A stretch of 64,000 nucleotides of DNA from Planctobacterium sp047947135 (GTDB taxonomy: Bacteria > Pseudomonadota > Gammaproteobacteria > Enterobacterales > Alteromonadaceae). How positions within the stretch are numbered: the first letter of the stretch is position 1; each line of letters begins with the position of its first letter. The position numbers and the translations under genes were made by a program. Location of the stretch: NCBI GenBank assembly GCA_047947135.1, contig CP170457.1:248001-312000 (forward strand), in the 5' to 3' direction. The notes under the pieces were generated by a model that was not told the origin of the DNA, did no database searches, and was given only the letters and a program-made list of their open reading frames with translations. This document shows positions 9,801 to 18,068 of the stretch, piece by piece.

Positions 9801-12800
9801 AACATGGTGACGAAGTTTTGCTTTTCGTCTTTGCTGAGCATGGTAGTGATGTTGTCTGCATTTTTCACATGTCCCAACAACACATCTGGATGCTTTTCAG
9901 AATTCAAGAAGCACTCCAGTTTTGTTATGAGTGACGTCTTGTCTTGGGCAACTAATGCCAGGCGATGCTCAAAGGATTTTCTACCAACCTGTAGCGTGTA
10001 GGCAATGTCAGCCAGCTTTGCCGAAGCGTCATTCTTGACATAAGCCAGCAGCCGCTCCGCCATCTGATAAACCTGCTTTTCTGTTTTTGCTGATAAGGGA
10101 ACAATGTACGGCTGATCAGCTTCTTCGCGTTCGTCGTTGTATTGATACTGCTCAACAATTACGTGAGCATTAGAGCCGCCAGCACCAAAAGAGCTAAGCC
10201 CGGCTCTGAGTGGCGTTGCACCTGAGTCGCCATCGGGTAACTGCCAGGGTTTTAGTTCTTGTTGCACGACAAACGGTGACTGGGTGAAATCGATGTGTTC
10301 ATTTAGCTCCGCAGAGTGCAGCGACGGTACGATTTGTTGGTGCTGCATCTGCAGCAATATTTTGGAAACCCCTACCAATCCCGCTGCCGCTTCCAGGTGA
10401 CCAATATTGGTTTTTACGGAACCGATAGCACAGCTTTGGGTCGGCACACCATATTGTTTGTACGCATCGTTTAATCCTGAGATTTCAATGGGGTCACCCA
10501 ACTCAGTGCCGGTGCCATGCGCTTCCACATAACTAATGGTTTTGGCATCTATTTCGGCTTTTTGTAATGCTTCTGAAATAACTGCACTGTGGGCTTTGGG
10601 GTTCGGTACAGAGAAACCGCTGGTTCTGCCGCCGTGGTTTACCGCTACGCTTTTAATTACGCCTAATATATTGTCGTTATCTCGTTCAGCGTCCTCAACA
10701 GGTTTAAGTAGAATGGCGCCGATACCTTCCCCCGCCACATAACCATTAGCGCCCTTACCAAAGGTACGACAGACACCATCAGGTGATAACGCCCCTCCGG
10801 CCCAAGTCATATCGAATTTAGCCTGGTGAACATCCAGATTGACACCGCCCACGATAGCTGACTGACACTCGCCATTGCGCAATGATTCACAGGCCAGATA
10901 AAGAGCAGTTAAACTGGCAGAACAAGCTGTGTCCACGGCCATACTGGGTCCCGTGAAGTTCATATTGTAGGAGATTCGGTTGGCGATACTCCAAAGAAAG
11001 GAGTTAGTGATCACATCGTTACCGTGCAACCTCTCGTCCAGTCCCAGAGTTTGATACATGGCCCATACCGCGCCTACAAATACACCTACCCTGCGAGTTC
11101 CATCGGCATCGGCCATGGCTTCGGGAAAATATCCGGCGCTCTCCAGAGTCTCCCATGCCACTTCCAAGAACAGTCGCTCCTGTGGATCCATGGTTTCCGC
11201 TTCGCGTGGAGAGATGTTGAAAAACAACGAATCGAAACGGTCGATGTCACTGATAAACCCACCTCGATAATTCTGATAATTTCTACCCACCCGGCGGCCT
11301 TTCAGGCGGTCACTCGGAATGTCTTTGATGGAGTCTTTGCCCTGCTTCAGATTGTTCCAAAACTCCGTCATGTTTTGCGCATCTGGATAGCGACCCGCCA
11401 TCCCAATCACGGCAATGTCACCTGATATGGATTTCCGGGCATTAGAACTCTTGAACCTCTTATCTGTTTCAACCGTTCCGCTATTAGCTGCTGACGCCCC
11501 CGTCAACCCGGCCGATGATACCCGCTTGCCCGAGGTATTCTCATCTGACGGAACGGTTGAGGTTTGCCGGGTTCCTGAAGTGGAATGTGGATACTGAGCA
11601 TGTCCCGGAAAATGCAGGGCTTTTAGCTGATAATCAGCAAAAGCTTCCCCTGCGATTCGGGAGTGAGAAGAAAGTAAATCCAGTTCAGGAATATTCTGCA
11701 ATTGCTGATAACACTTACCCAGTCTCTCTGCCGCTGCGTCCAGTTGCTGACCTAACATACCCACAGGCACAGACAAACGCACCAGTTGATTAAGAGCAGT
11801 ATTTTTCTGCATGCCCACATTGTGAGCTCCTGCGCGAATTCCGGTGGAAAGATATAGCCAGGCCAAAAAAGAAGCCACAGGCGAACTCAGCTGGCTAAAA
11901 GCAGGCATTTGTTTAACATCCAGCAAAACGCAATGATTGCCACCAACATGCACTACTGGCAAACCATGCTTTACCAATTTTTCACAAAAGGTCCTGGCCT
12001 GGTCTACTCTGGCCTTCACTAAACTGACAATATTGTGTTTGCGCTTCAGGGCAAGTGCCAGCATCTTGCTATCTATGGGATCCAGCACCGAGGCGCTGGA
12101 CAACAGATTGGCGCGTACCCTTTTAATCAGGGCTTCATCATTACTGGCCACCAGACCGCCTACATCCATCCCGAAGTCTTTAGCCAGGCTAACGGTAATG
12201 GCATCGGCAAGCGCTAAAATGTCTTTGACGACGTCCCAGATATCCCCCTGACACTCGCCTCGTTGGAGTAATGAATTCGCGTGTTCCAACACTCTTGTAG
12301 CATCAAACACTAAAGGTACTTTTGCTTTTTGAGTAAGTCGTTTAACCGCTTTAAGATGCTCAAAACTGCAGGCATGACCACCACAGGCGTTTGCATTTAA
12401 CTCCAGACAAACAAAAGCAATGCTTGAATTTTTCTTTGCCAGATTTTCTGTCAAAGCGGTTAAATCAATACCCGCTTTATCTGGAGTAGCAGGATTGCCT
12501 TCCTGTAGCTGAAAGATCTGAGAAGAGGGTAGCTCTAAGGGTTCAAACCCCTGTTCTACCAATGCGAACAACCAGGTAGGGAACAGTAAGTTTTGCGGTA
12601 CCAGTGTGTTACCCGATTGCCTGTCAAACGCCTGACAATAAGCCTGTTCAGCGGCTCTTCCAGATCGCGCTATGGCAAAATGTTTAAACGGAAATATCTC
12701 AGCAAGCTCTTTTTCGGGGCTACCTGCCACCGCCAATTGACTGTGCAACAAGGAACGCTGCTGAGCAATTACCGGCATACTTAGTTGTGCCCATGAGTCT

Positions 12801-14494
12801 GTTTTAAGGTCAAACGGCACCTCGGAAGCAGGTATATTCAAAGGGTTGAAACTGTACTGTTGAAGCAGTTCCAATCTGGGCAACTGTATATTGGCAGGTA
12901 TCTGCCCAAGAGCGAGATTGTCAGCAGTATCCGCGGCCTGAGATACCGCGGTCTTTACTGTCGGTTCAGTTTGCACTGAAGGTTCTGCTTTTAACTCACT
13001 CTGAGTCGCGGCAGGTGACATTTGCTCAGGCTGAGGTAATTCGGAAATCTTACTTGGATCAGCAATCATCATAATGATGTCTATGACATTATCTGGATTG
13101 CACCCTTCAAGTGCTCGGCACAAGAAAATGCTTTCGTTTTGAGGTCGAAACTTGTTTTTGAACTGCAAATTTCCAGCGTCATTAAAAACGTTCATTTCCC
13201 GTAAATCGTCGAGATTCTTTTCCAGAGCCGGATCAGGATTGTCAGCATCTTCCAACTTAACACCGTAGGTTCCACCCAGACTCAGTAAAGTGCAGCCTTC
13301 AGCCGCTAAAACTTCAATCATTTTGACGATGGCAAACTCAAGTCCTCCTAGTGGCATGTCTTTTGGATAAAACTCCAGATCCATAAGATAGCCATTTTGT
13401 TCGTCAGACATGAAAGAAATTAAAATGACATTCTGCAGCTTGTCATTCAGGAAGGTGACAAACAAACGATGCTGCTTGTCCAGGTTTCCAGCTAGTATTT
13501 CTGCTTTCACCTTGTAAATAAGAGGATTCACCATGGTGCGAGACTCGCACCATAGGTCGATGACCGTTGCAATTTGCTGGTCGATTTCGGGGTCTGTACC
13601 GCAAAAATATTCTTTAGTATCGGCCTTGCCGGCTTTTTCAAATTTTGCCACCTGATATCTCAAGCGGCGCATTGGCCCCCCTGTTAAAGAGAAGTTCTGC
13701 AAGTCAGTAATGCGCTGCACAACACCAAAGGGCGTTGCGCTATAAGGTATACCAGCCACATCTTTTATGGCGTGATCAGAGAACAGATTAAGTTCCAGTT
13801 CTTGTTGCAAACAGTACTGCTGAATTTCCGCCGCCAGCTCAGCTAAATATTCCTGCGCGCCCGTATAGGCATAAACCAACAGAATGTTTTTACTTAAACT
13901 GAAATTAAAGTATCCATCACCTTTTGAACCAAAGAAAATATAAGGCGCTATATCTCGCGTACCTCTGGATACCGATGTTTCATTTTTATAGCGTGAAAAT
14001 AGGTGTTGAACTTGTTTTTCAACCTCGGGGAAATCTGCTAGCTCAGCTTCGCGTAAAACTTTCGGTGAGATTGTTTCAGAACTGACTTCAAATACTGGAG
14101 TTTCTGGTGTCGCTACTTGTGGAAACACATCTTGCTGTTCCGCAGGAGCGGTTTTAACAGGCTTTTTCGCGGGCGCTACAACCGCTTGCGCTGGCGAACC
14201 GGTGACGGAAGACATCCGCTCGGCAAACATATCGGCTACTGTGTTGTGATGATGCTCGACAAAATACGTCGCCAGTTCCTGGACGTTAAATCGCTCAAAC
14301 AACAAGGTTTTGGGTAGTACCCCAAAAGCCCCTTCCAGTTCTTTAGTGATCTTGAGAACATGAAAAGAATTAACCCCTAATTCTGCAAATGGTGCATCTG
14401 GTGCCAGAGACTGGGGTTCAGCTTCAATGGCCGTCGCAAAAAGCGAGGTTAGATAAGATGCGGTTGCATCTGTTAAGAGTTCTTCTTGATTCAT
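3806..14494 (-). CDS. trans-AT polyketide synthase: ACP - MprF-like aminoacyltransferase - tryptophanase-like PLP domain - KS-DH-KR-ACP - KS-DH0
   Basis: The protein has 3562 residues. Domains in order: ACP (1-80, Ser43); a region at 145-480 matching the C-terminal GNAT-fold domain of lysyl-phosphatidylglycerol synthase (DUF2156), with FSLTGGPMRRLRYQ and MDLEFYP...GGLEFAIVKM...LSLGGTYG landmarks; a tryptophanase/tyrosine-phenol-lyase-like domain at 560-950 (CGGHACSFEHLKAV, VPLVFDATR, and Lys772 in SLAKDFGMDVGG, aligned with the tryptophanase PLP lysine); KS1 (1022-1450, Cys1191, HGTGT and NIGH intact); DH (1635-1915, His1665 and Asp1835 of DGSFQ); KR (2160-2430, TGGTGGLG, Tyr2329, LRD suggesting B-type reduction); ACP (Ser2489); KS2 (2600-3025, Cys2775, complete triad); and a degenerate DH (3220-3540) without the catalytic His. 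No AT domain follows either KS, so the system is trans-AT. The start has GGTGAG 6 bases upstream. Nothing upstream encodes more PKS, so this is probably the first protein of the line. Substrates of the two odd domains are unknown. Confidence 0.95.
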   Translation of the reverse strand: MNQEELLTDATASYLTSLFATAIEAEPQSLAPDAPFAELGVNSFHVLKITKELEGAFGVLPKTLLFERFNVQELATYFVEHHHNTVADMFAERMSSVTGSPAQAVVAPAKKPVKTAPAEQQDVFPQVATPETPVFEVSSETISPKVLREAELADFPEVEKQVQHLFSRYKNETSVSRGTRDIAPYIFFGSKGDGYFNFSLSKNILLVYAYTGAQEYLAELAAEIQQYCLQQELELNLFSDHAIKDVAGIPYSATPFGVVQRITDLQNFSLTGGPMRRLRYQVAKFEKAGKADTKEYFCGTDPEIDQQIATVIDLWCESRTMVNPLIYKVKAEILAGNLDKQHRLFVTFLNDKLQNVILISFMSDEQNGYLMDLEFYPKDMPLGGLEFAIVKMIEVLAAEGCTLLSLGGTYGVKLEDADNPDPALEKNLDDLREMNVFNDAGNLQFKNKFRPQNESIFLCRALEGCNPDNVIDIIMMIADPSKISELPQPEQMSPAATQSELKAEPSVQTEPTVKTAVSQAADTADNLALGQIPANIQLPRLELLQQYSFNPLNIPASEVPFDLKTDSWAQLSMPVIAQQRSLLHSQLAVAGSPEKELAEIFPFKHFAIARSGRAAEQAYCQAFDRQSGNTLVPQNLLFPTWLFALVEQGFEPLELPSSQIFQLQEGNPATPDKAGIDLTALTENLAKKNSSIAFVCLELNANACGGHACSFEHLKAVKRLTQKAKVPLVFDATRVLEHANSLLQRGECQGDIWDVVKDILALADAITVSLAKDFGMDVGGLVASNDEALIKRVRANLLSSASVLDPIDSKMLALALKRKHNIVSLVKARVDQARTFCEKLVKHGLPVVHVGGNHCVLLDVKQMPAFSQLSSPVASFLAWLYLSTGIRAGAHNVGMQKNTALNQLVRLSVPVGMLGQQLDAAAERLGKCYQQLQNIPELDLLSSHSRIAGEAFADYQLKALHFPGHAQYPHSTSGTRQTSTVPSDENTSGKRVSSAGLTGASAANSGTVETDKRFKSSNARKSISGDIAVIGMAGRYPDAQNMTEFWNNLKQGKDSIKDIPSDRLKGRRVGRNYQNYRGGFISDIDRFDSLFFNISPREAETMDPQERLFLEVAWETLESAGYFPEAMADADGTRRVGVFVGAVWAMYQTLGLDERLHGNDVITNSFLWSIANRISYNMNFTGPSMAVDTACSASLTALYLACESLRNGECQSAIVGGVNLDVHQAKFDMTWAGGALSPDGVCRTFGKGANGYVAGEGIGAILLKPVEDAERDNDNILGVIKSVAVNHGGRTSGFSVPNPKAHSAVISEALQKAEIDAKTISYVEAHGTGTELGDPIEISGLNDAYKQYGVPTQSCAIGSVKTNIGHLEAAAGLVGVSKILLQMQHQQIVPSLHSAELNEHIDFTQSPFVVQQELKPWQLPDGDSGATPLRAGLSSFGAGGSNAHVIVEQYQYNDEREEADQPYIVPLSAKTEKQVYQMAERLLAYVKNDASAKLADIAYTLQVGRKSFEHRLALVAQDKTSLITKLECFLNSEKHPDVLLGHVKNADNITTMLSKDEKQNFVTMLLQGRDNHRIARLWLDGLLQESAQLTPGLSGKRVPLPTYPFADKRHWAAQTDVVQSSGLQKIATHGVTSRLHPMLDSNESTFQRQLFKKRFTEDEFFIYDHLVSDIPTLPGVAYLDMVRQAGELAAGMKVHQIRNIIWLSPLTVENGVPNDVFVELIPKGDLVQFEVFSEKPDGGVQIYAQGKLQYVQETDGEEQDDEYIDLETIKARCTPAIKGPKAYPLFKSLGLHLGHAFQVIQEVYKNDDEVLGQLSLPEIPDSDNEDFVLHPSLVDGSFQALMGAQLSDEKSGGGMVVPYSLGIVEIRHPLTPVCYSYVTEADPSKKSNAGLSKKNCSIVDETGKVLVKVYDSVGVPLTDVHEKPGQEEDVDDFATLYYNTQWLPTLPETLASNSTDEGALLLFGNDKTLKQDYLSRTATNEAVNSACILVLPGTEFKRIDDTTWHINASNKEDFKKLFAEVKAAGFDINKVAYNWYSNVNLMDADEVHGEALQNSIQFAVYSFMYLTQVIITEKLDASLRLIYLLHSSSAAQPHQEAIEGYMTILRAEAPKLACKMLNVPAGDRTNGLTLEALQMEFNSVFDDKFLVQYQNKERRVRQITAIQLQEKIPETNRDNLPVRQRGVYLITGGTGGLGMIFAQYLASEYQARIVLTARSALKEDAQQRIAAMQELGAEVLFVQADVSTKDGAQQVVKEAQQQFGQLHGIIHSAGTLRDAMVRNKTAQELDAVLAAKVQGTLYLDQASSTENLDFFALFSSLAALAGNAGQSDYSYANRFMDRFASLRNQWVQRGERSGRSVSVNWSIWSEGGMQLDEQTAQFFKRSLGIKPLSSTVGIKSFFEGLHTQLDHFAVIEGDQEKIETSWGLREPKVTPVEAEQSAVAADNAGSTPASDELTLKVQDVLTEIVMEFLKLESDEVDIDTILVDLGFDSIGLSTFANAVNDKYGTDVTPVLFFEYPNIREISQYLSTENADLVGQAHGSSAGVATATGNAASGPAGETANIEKTRASFSHNKGWSPGATQTTNLSGSNTNVGGGFNPQDRFNQQPIAIVGAAGIMPQADDIHEYWQKLRDAENNMVTVIPEDRWDWREYWGDPMQEENKTLSKWGGFMREVDKFDPLFWGISPREAEMMDPQQRVYLETVWAAIEDSGHKVSELAGTRTGLFVGAATRDYIDLMGALDVDLDGYSASGTSHAILANRISFLLDIHGPSAPLDTACSSSSVALHRAIESIHTGSCEMAIVGGVQVMLTPAAHISFGMAGMLASDGKCKTFDSKADGYVRGEGSGAIVIKPLAMAEEQGDHIYAVVRATAENHGGKATMLTAPNPNAQADLLVEAYQKANIDPTTVGLLECHGTGTSLGDPIEVQAMKKAFNDLYKEHNKAVASEPHIGLTSAKTNIGHLETAAGIAGILKVLMAIKHKEIPALLHFEQQNPYIDLKGSPFYMVDKTRPWEPVVDDQGQACPRRAGVSSFGFGGANVHVVLEEYQATHSEYVLEDGKPYILVVSAKNEERLRVYAQLMAAHLEQHDDNLADIAYTTQVGRDSMEFRLALTATSVEEAIKKLADFAAGQEKDGDSMFARIPGKKARKKVQPDVLNQWLSDYDYLALCDAWLQGVDIDWQQLYGSQRPSRISLPTYPFARERYWFDVPDKANTSGGSVSATQLHPLLHQNTSTLSQQCYSSRFSASDKLLQPIWQNPKTQSETELSETITLTPSHCIDMLRVAIDDATRDEDLAPGYLQLEDLNWLQTSDLTSGQQVHLALFEEEDDEIGFELFKEGPADSNQSRLLIDGVMIKTESGAAKTLDLTQLQSQFSESATEGDSLYKAWQQAGINIAATEQAISRLWHTNQQCLVELSLEEQQDNAAQLQQWLPTKALESLWPVMCHIWSIQPLSFETLVTPVSAEQVSVYHPLSGQLFAWLRPAANKHQYSTEGRRFDIDLVTAKGVVCVSLRGVILPFNATVDLPLSDFGSLLERIYNTSAQSEDSDVVSPAVPSDDLFSELLNKIY

Positions 14495-14694
14495 TTTTTC
14501 TCACCAGAAAATGTGTCTGAAACAAAATAAAAGTAGAGCCCCAATCGGCAGAGTTGAGGGCGCTGAGAGCACATCGTTTTCAGAGTAATAACGTTTATTA
14601 ATCAGGTAGACAGGTTTGAATGCTAAGTGCAGTTTTAATCGCTTAATCAAGTACCGGCAGATGGAGGATTTGCTATACCGGCGAATATTTATAT

Positions 14695-14730
14695 GCGTCC
14701 TGCAGAAAAGGAACTACAGGACGCGTTTTT
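14695..14730 (+). terminator. Hairpin with T-tract on the plus side, in the exporter-PKS gap
   Basis: GCGTCCTG (14695-14702) pairs perfectly with CAGGACGC (14717-14724) around a 14-base loop and is followed by five Ts on the plus strand. It has the form of an intrinsic terminator for plus-strand transcription, yet no plus-strand gene leads into it. On the minus strand, where the neighbouring genes lie, there is no U-tract after the stem, so there it would act as a pause or processing hairpin rather than a canonical terminator. Confidence 0.5.
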
Positions 14731-14732
14731 GA

Positions 14733-14794
14733 GGTCGTAAGCGGGAGCGTCAATTTAATACGTCAAGCTGAAATTGTTCGCTCTGCTTACGACC
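14733..14794. promoter_or_regulatory. Long imperfect hairpin between permease and PKS genes
   Basis: Three stacked stems line up: GGTCGTAAGC (14733-14742) with GCTTACGACC (14785-14794), GAGCG (14745-14749) with CGCTC (14779-14783), and CAATTT (14751-14756) with AAATTG (14771-14776). They are separated only by small bulges around a 14-base loop. That is 21 base pairs, starting 21 bases after the permease stop. The rest of the 321-base gap (14495-14815) holds a second hairpin and no recognisable gene. I infer a role in separating or controlling exporter and PKS expression. Confidence 0.6.
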
Positions 14795-14815
14795 GGTTTC
14801 TAATGTTTAAAAGAC

Positions 14816-17251
14816 TTATTCGTAGCGCAATGCATTAATAGGTTCCAATTCCAGAACATTGCGGGTCGGCAAATAAGTTGCTAGTAGCACTGCTGCAGCC
14901 ACAATGCTCACTAGAACGAATGTAACAAGGACCAAGTCAGCACTGCTAACACCCAGGAAAGACGCCATTGCAAAGCCCATGGCCGCTCCCACCAATACGC
15001 CCGGGATCCCTCCCCAAAGCAGTTGTTTTACACCTGTCCACAAAAACTCTTTCGTCACCCGCGCCTCATCAGCGCCAAGTGCACGTTTAATGCCTATTTC
15101 CTGAGTGCGTTGGGCGATGGTATTGGACACCACACCATAGATACCACTGGCAGCCAGGAAAACAGCAGCAATACCAAACATAGCGAAGATATTGGTGATG
15201 AACTTAATTCCATTGGTATGACGCTCAATGCTGTCCTGGTAGCTCTCCACACGGAACAGCGGCACTTCAACATCCACAGAGCGCACTGTATCTCGCAATA
15301 TGCCAATAGCGCGGGAATTTTCAAAACCACTGCGCAGACCAATAGTCATCTGACTAACAGGCGCCTGAGAGTAGGGGCGGTAGATACTTGCCATGCGTCC
15401 ACTTTCACCGAATGCGGCGCCATGAATCGTATGTTCAACTACACCTACGATAGTTAACCATTGAGACACGTCTTCACCCTGCTGATCATTGACGATTCTG
15501 ACACGTTTACCCAACGCTGATTCATTACCAAAATGCTGCGCCTGAAAGCTCTCAGTTACAATTGCGGTTGCTTTATTAAGACCTTTGTCACTGCCATCAA
15601 AATAACGACCGGAGCGCAACGTCACATTGAGTCTTTGTAAGCTGCCTTGAGAAATAGACACATAATTAGCTTTTGGATAGCTGACCTGACTGTCGCCAGT
15701 ATATTCTTTACCTTCGATCATGATGGATGGTGTTGCGGCCAAGCCACCAGGTAAGGCACTAGACACTACAGCATCGTTAATTCCCGGTGTATTTAGCAGG
15801 CGAGATTGCAACGCTTCAGTGAAAGCCACTTTTTCTGCTTCACCTTCATATTTGGTGGAAGTCAACAGGAACTGCGCATTGATCATGCCGTCGGTATCGG
15901 CACCATAATCTGCTTGTGTGGCTTTGTAGTTACCAACCATCATAACTGAAGCTGAAATCAGCACAGTGAGAGAAACAAAGATTTCACTGATGATAAGAAA
16001 ACGGTTTAATCGGCCTGATTTTTTACTGGTTGCACCACGAGTCCCATCTCTTAATGCCGCGTTAAAATCAGAACCAGAGTTACGCCAGGCTGGCAGTAAA
16101 CCTGTCACAAGAATGGTTGCAAAAACAAATACCAGGAACAGCGTAATGGTGTAACCATCAACCCCAAAATTCCACCAATAGGGCGGTTTGTCCACGAAAA
16201 GCTGCTCAATAATTGTAGTAGTCGACTCTAATCCAAAGGACAGAAGCAGCAACCCAATCAGGCCACCCGCCACACATATAAGGATACTCTCCCACAGCAT
16301 CTGCCAAATCAAACGCGATCTGGGGGCACCAAGAGCCACCCTAATGGCTGTTTCACGGCTGCGCTCAACCGCGCGAGATAAGAACAGATTGCCGACGTTG
16401 ATTGAAGCAAGGATCAAGACCAGGATAGCAATGATATGAGCAGAATAAATGATAGGTAGTGTCTCTCCTTCACCAGCCAAAGGAATGCTTGAGACATAAG
16501 CACTGCGTCCCGTATTCGTTTCCGGGAAGCGTTCTTCAAGGCGTTGCATCACCAGTGCGATATCTTTGTTAATTTGCTCCAGACTGGCACTGCCATCCAG
16601 ATGCGCGAGACCGGTAACACTGGAGCCCGAGTCTCTACTTAACTCCACACCAGTTGTTTGCAGTGGCTTCCATAATTCAGCATTAAGAGGGAATGCATAA
16701 CCTTCGGGCATAACCCCAAGAATTCTGTGACTCACACCGTCAATCCGCACAGTCTGATCAATTACCTGAGCACTGCCATTAAATTGGTTTTGCCACATTT
16801 CATAGCTAATAATCATTACAGGTTCAGAACCCGGGCGATTATCTGCCGGGCTGAATTCTCGCCCTAGAATTGGAGGCGTGCGCGTCAGTTGGAAAATATT
16901 GGCTTCTACCAGAGCACCATTGTAGCGTCTGGCTCCGTCTTTTCCGGTAACGTTGAAGTTGTTCATACGGTAAGAGCTAAATTCCGTCAGCCCCTTCACA
17001 TTGCCGGGAATTTCATTGTAGTCCAACTGATACATAGGATCACCATTTTGGGAACCTTCTTCACTTGAACTAATTTGCACCAGAGTGGCACCGTCTTCAT
17101 ATGGCAGCGCTTTGAAAACCATCGTGTGGAAAAATGAAAACAGATAGATACTTAGACCTATGCCTGAAGCCATAACCACTGTGGTTAAAAAAGTGAAACC
17201 TGGTTTCTTTCGGAGTAGTCTGAGGGCGTAATTAAGATCTGCGAAAATCAT
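14816..17251 (-). CDS. MacB/FtsX-family ABC transporter permease, duplicated form
   Basis: This 811-residue membrane protein has two MacB_PCD-FtsX units: a first transmembrane segment near residues 19-45, a periplasmic core, a three-helix FtsX block near 280-405, then a second helix (about 425-450), core and FtsX block near 690-800. The end QEIGIKRALGA...ELEPINALRYE is typical of the family. In known systems such permeases form mechanotransmission efflux pumps with a separate ATPase, a HlyD-type adaptor and an outer-membrane channel. The first two partners are encoded immediately upstream; the start overlaps the ATPase stop by four bases (ATGA). No TolC-like channel is in the window. Being directly upstream of the PKS on the same strand, it is a good candidate for product export or self-protection. 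The substrate cannot be read from the sequence. Confidence 0.93.
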   Translation of the reverse strand: MIFADLNYALRLLRKKPGFTFLTTVVMASGIGLSIYLFSFFHTMVFKALPYEDGATLVQISSSEEGSQNGDPMYQLDYNEIPGNVKGLTEFSSYRMNNFNVTGKDGARRYNGALVEANIFQLTRTPPILGREFSPADNRPGSEPVMIISYEMWQNQFNGSAQVIDQTVRIDGVSHRILGVMPEGYAFPLNAELWKPLQTTGVELSRDSGSSVTGLAHLDGSASLEQINKDIALVMQRLEERFPETNTGRSAYVSSIPLAGEGETLPIIYSAHIIAILVLILASINVGNLFLSRAVERSRETAIRVALGAPRSRLIWQMLWESILICVAGGLIGLLLLSFGLESTTTIIEQLFVDKPPYWWNFGVDGYTITLFLVFVFATILVTGLLPAWRNSGSDFNAALRDGTRGATSKKSGRLNRFLIISEIFVSLTVLISASVMMVGNYKATQADYGADTDGMINAQFLLTSTKYEGEAEKVAFTEALQSRLLNTPGINDAVVSSALPGGLAATPSIMIEGKEYTGDSQVSYPKANYVSISQGSLQRLNVTLRSGRYFDGSDKGLNKATAIVTESFQAQHFGNESALGKRVRIVNDQQGEDVSQWLTIVGVVEHTIHGAAFGESGRMASIYRPYSQAPVSQMTIGLRSGFENSRAIGILRDTVRSVDVEVPLFRVESYQDSIERHTNGIKFITNIFAMFGIAAVFLAASGIYGVVSNTIAQRTQEIGIKRALGADEARVTKEFLWTGVKQLLWGGIPGVLVGAAMGFAMASFLGVSSADLVLVTFVLVSIVAAAVLLATYLPTRNVLELEPINALRYE

Positions 17252-18006
17252 ACCGCGAGCTCCTGGTCTTCCTGTAATACACTACTGTCTGGTTGTGCCA
17301 GGCGCACATCAGAGCCTCGAATAGTTTCATCTCCAACTAACTTGCCGTCCAGAATATCAATTTTTCTTTGTGCCATGTTTGCTGAACGAGGATCGTGAGT
17401 AACCATGCAGATGGTAGCGCCTTCTTCGTGCAATTTAACCAGCAATTGCATCACTGCATCGGCATTTTTGGAATCAAGGTTACCCGTTGGCTCATCCGCC
17501 AGAATCAGCTTCGGATTACCCGCAATAGCTCTAGCGACGGCCACCCTTTGTTGTTGACCACCAGACAGTTGAGATGGAAAGTGACCAGCACGGTGTTCCA
17601 TGTTTACTTTTGTCAATGCCTGCATGGCCATTTCCTTGCGCTGTTTTTTGGAAATATCATCACGATAACTCAAAGGCAGTGCGACATTCTCTTCTACAGT
17701 CAAATCACTAATCAAATTGAAAGACTGGAAAACAAAGCCAATTTCCTTGTTGCGGATCCGCGCTCTTTCCTTTTTGTCGATGTCAGAAACGCTGTGACCA
17801 GCCAACAAATATTTGCCACCAGAACTGGTATCCAGTAACCCCAACAAAGACAACAAAGTGGATTTACCGCATCCTGATGGGCCAGAAATGGAAACGAACT
17901 CTCCTTTGGAAATAGTTAAGGAAATATCGTGAAGTGCATGGGTCTGGACATCCTCAGTCACAAACGTCTTACTTATTTGTTGTAGTTCTATTAACTTGTC
18001 GCTCAT
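17248..18006 (-). CDS. ABC transporter ATP-binding protein, MacB/LolD type
   Basis: The 252-residue ATPase has every expected motif: Walker A GPSGCGKST near residue 40, Q-loop in VFQSFNLI, signature LSGGQQQR, Walker B LILADEPTGNLDS, and the switch histidine in MVTHDPRSA. It belongs to the LolD/MacB/FtsE subfamily that energises FtsX-fold permeases rather than channel-type exporters. It overlaps the permease gene by four bases and follows the adaptor gene by 62 bases, so the three form one transport operon. The ATG at 18006 has GGAG about 8 bases upstream. Confidence 0.95.
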   Translation of the reverse strand: MSDKLIELQQISKTFVTEDVQTHALHDISLTISKGEFVSISGPSGCGKSTLLSLLGLLDTSSGGKYLLAGHSVSDIDKKERARIRNKEIGFVFQSFNLISDLTVEENVALPLSYRDDISKKQRKEMAMQALTKVNMEHRAGHFPSQLSGGQQQRVAVARAIAGNPKLILADEPTGNLDSKNADAVMQLLVKLHEEGATICMVTHDPRSANMAQRKIDILDGKLVGDETIRGSDVRLAQPDSSVLQEDQELAV

Positions 18007-18068
18007 ATTCTGGCTCCGATGGATTATTTTTTGTAATGTACTGTTAGGGTGTGATCAATAAATACTGA

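Noticed and set aside
3806..14494. A cis acyltransferase domain in the PKS
   Set aside because: After each KS the sequence goes through the post-KS linker (PTYPFA) directly into DH-type sequence; no GHSxG AT motif was found, so the trans-AT reading stands.
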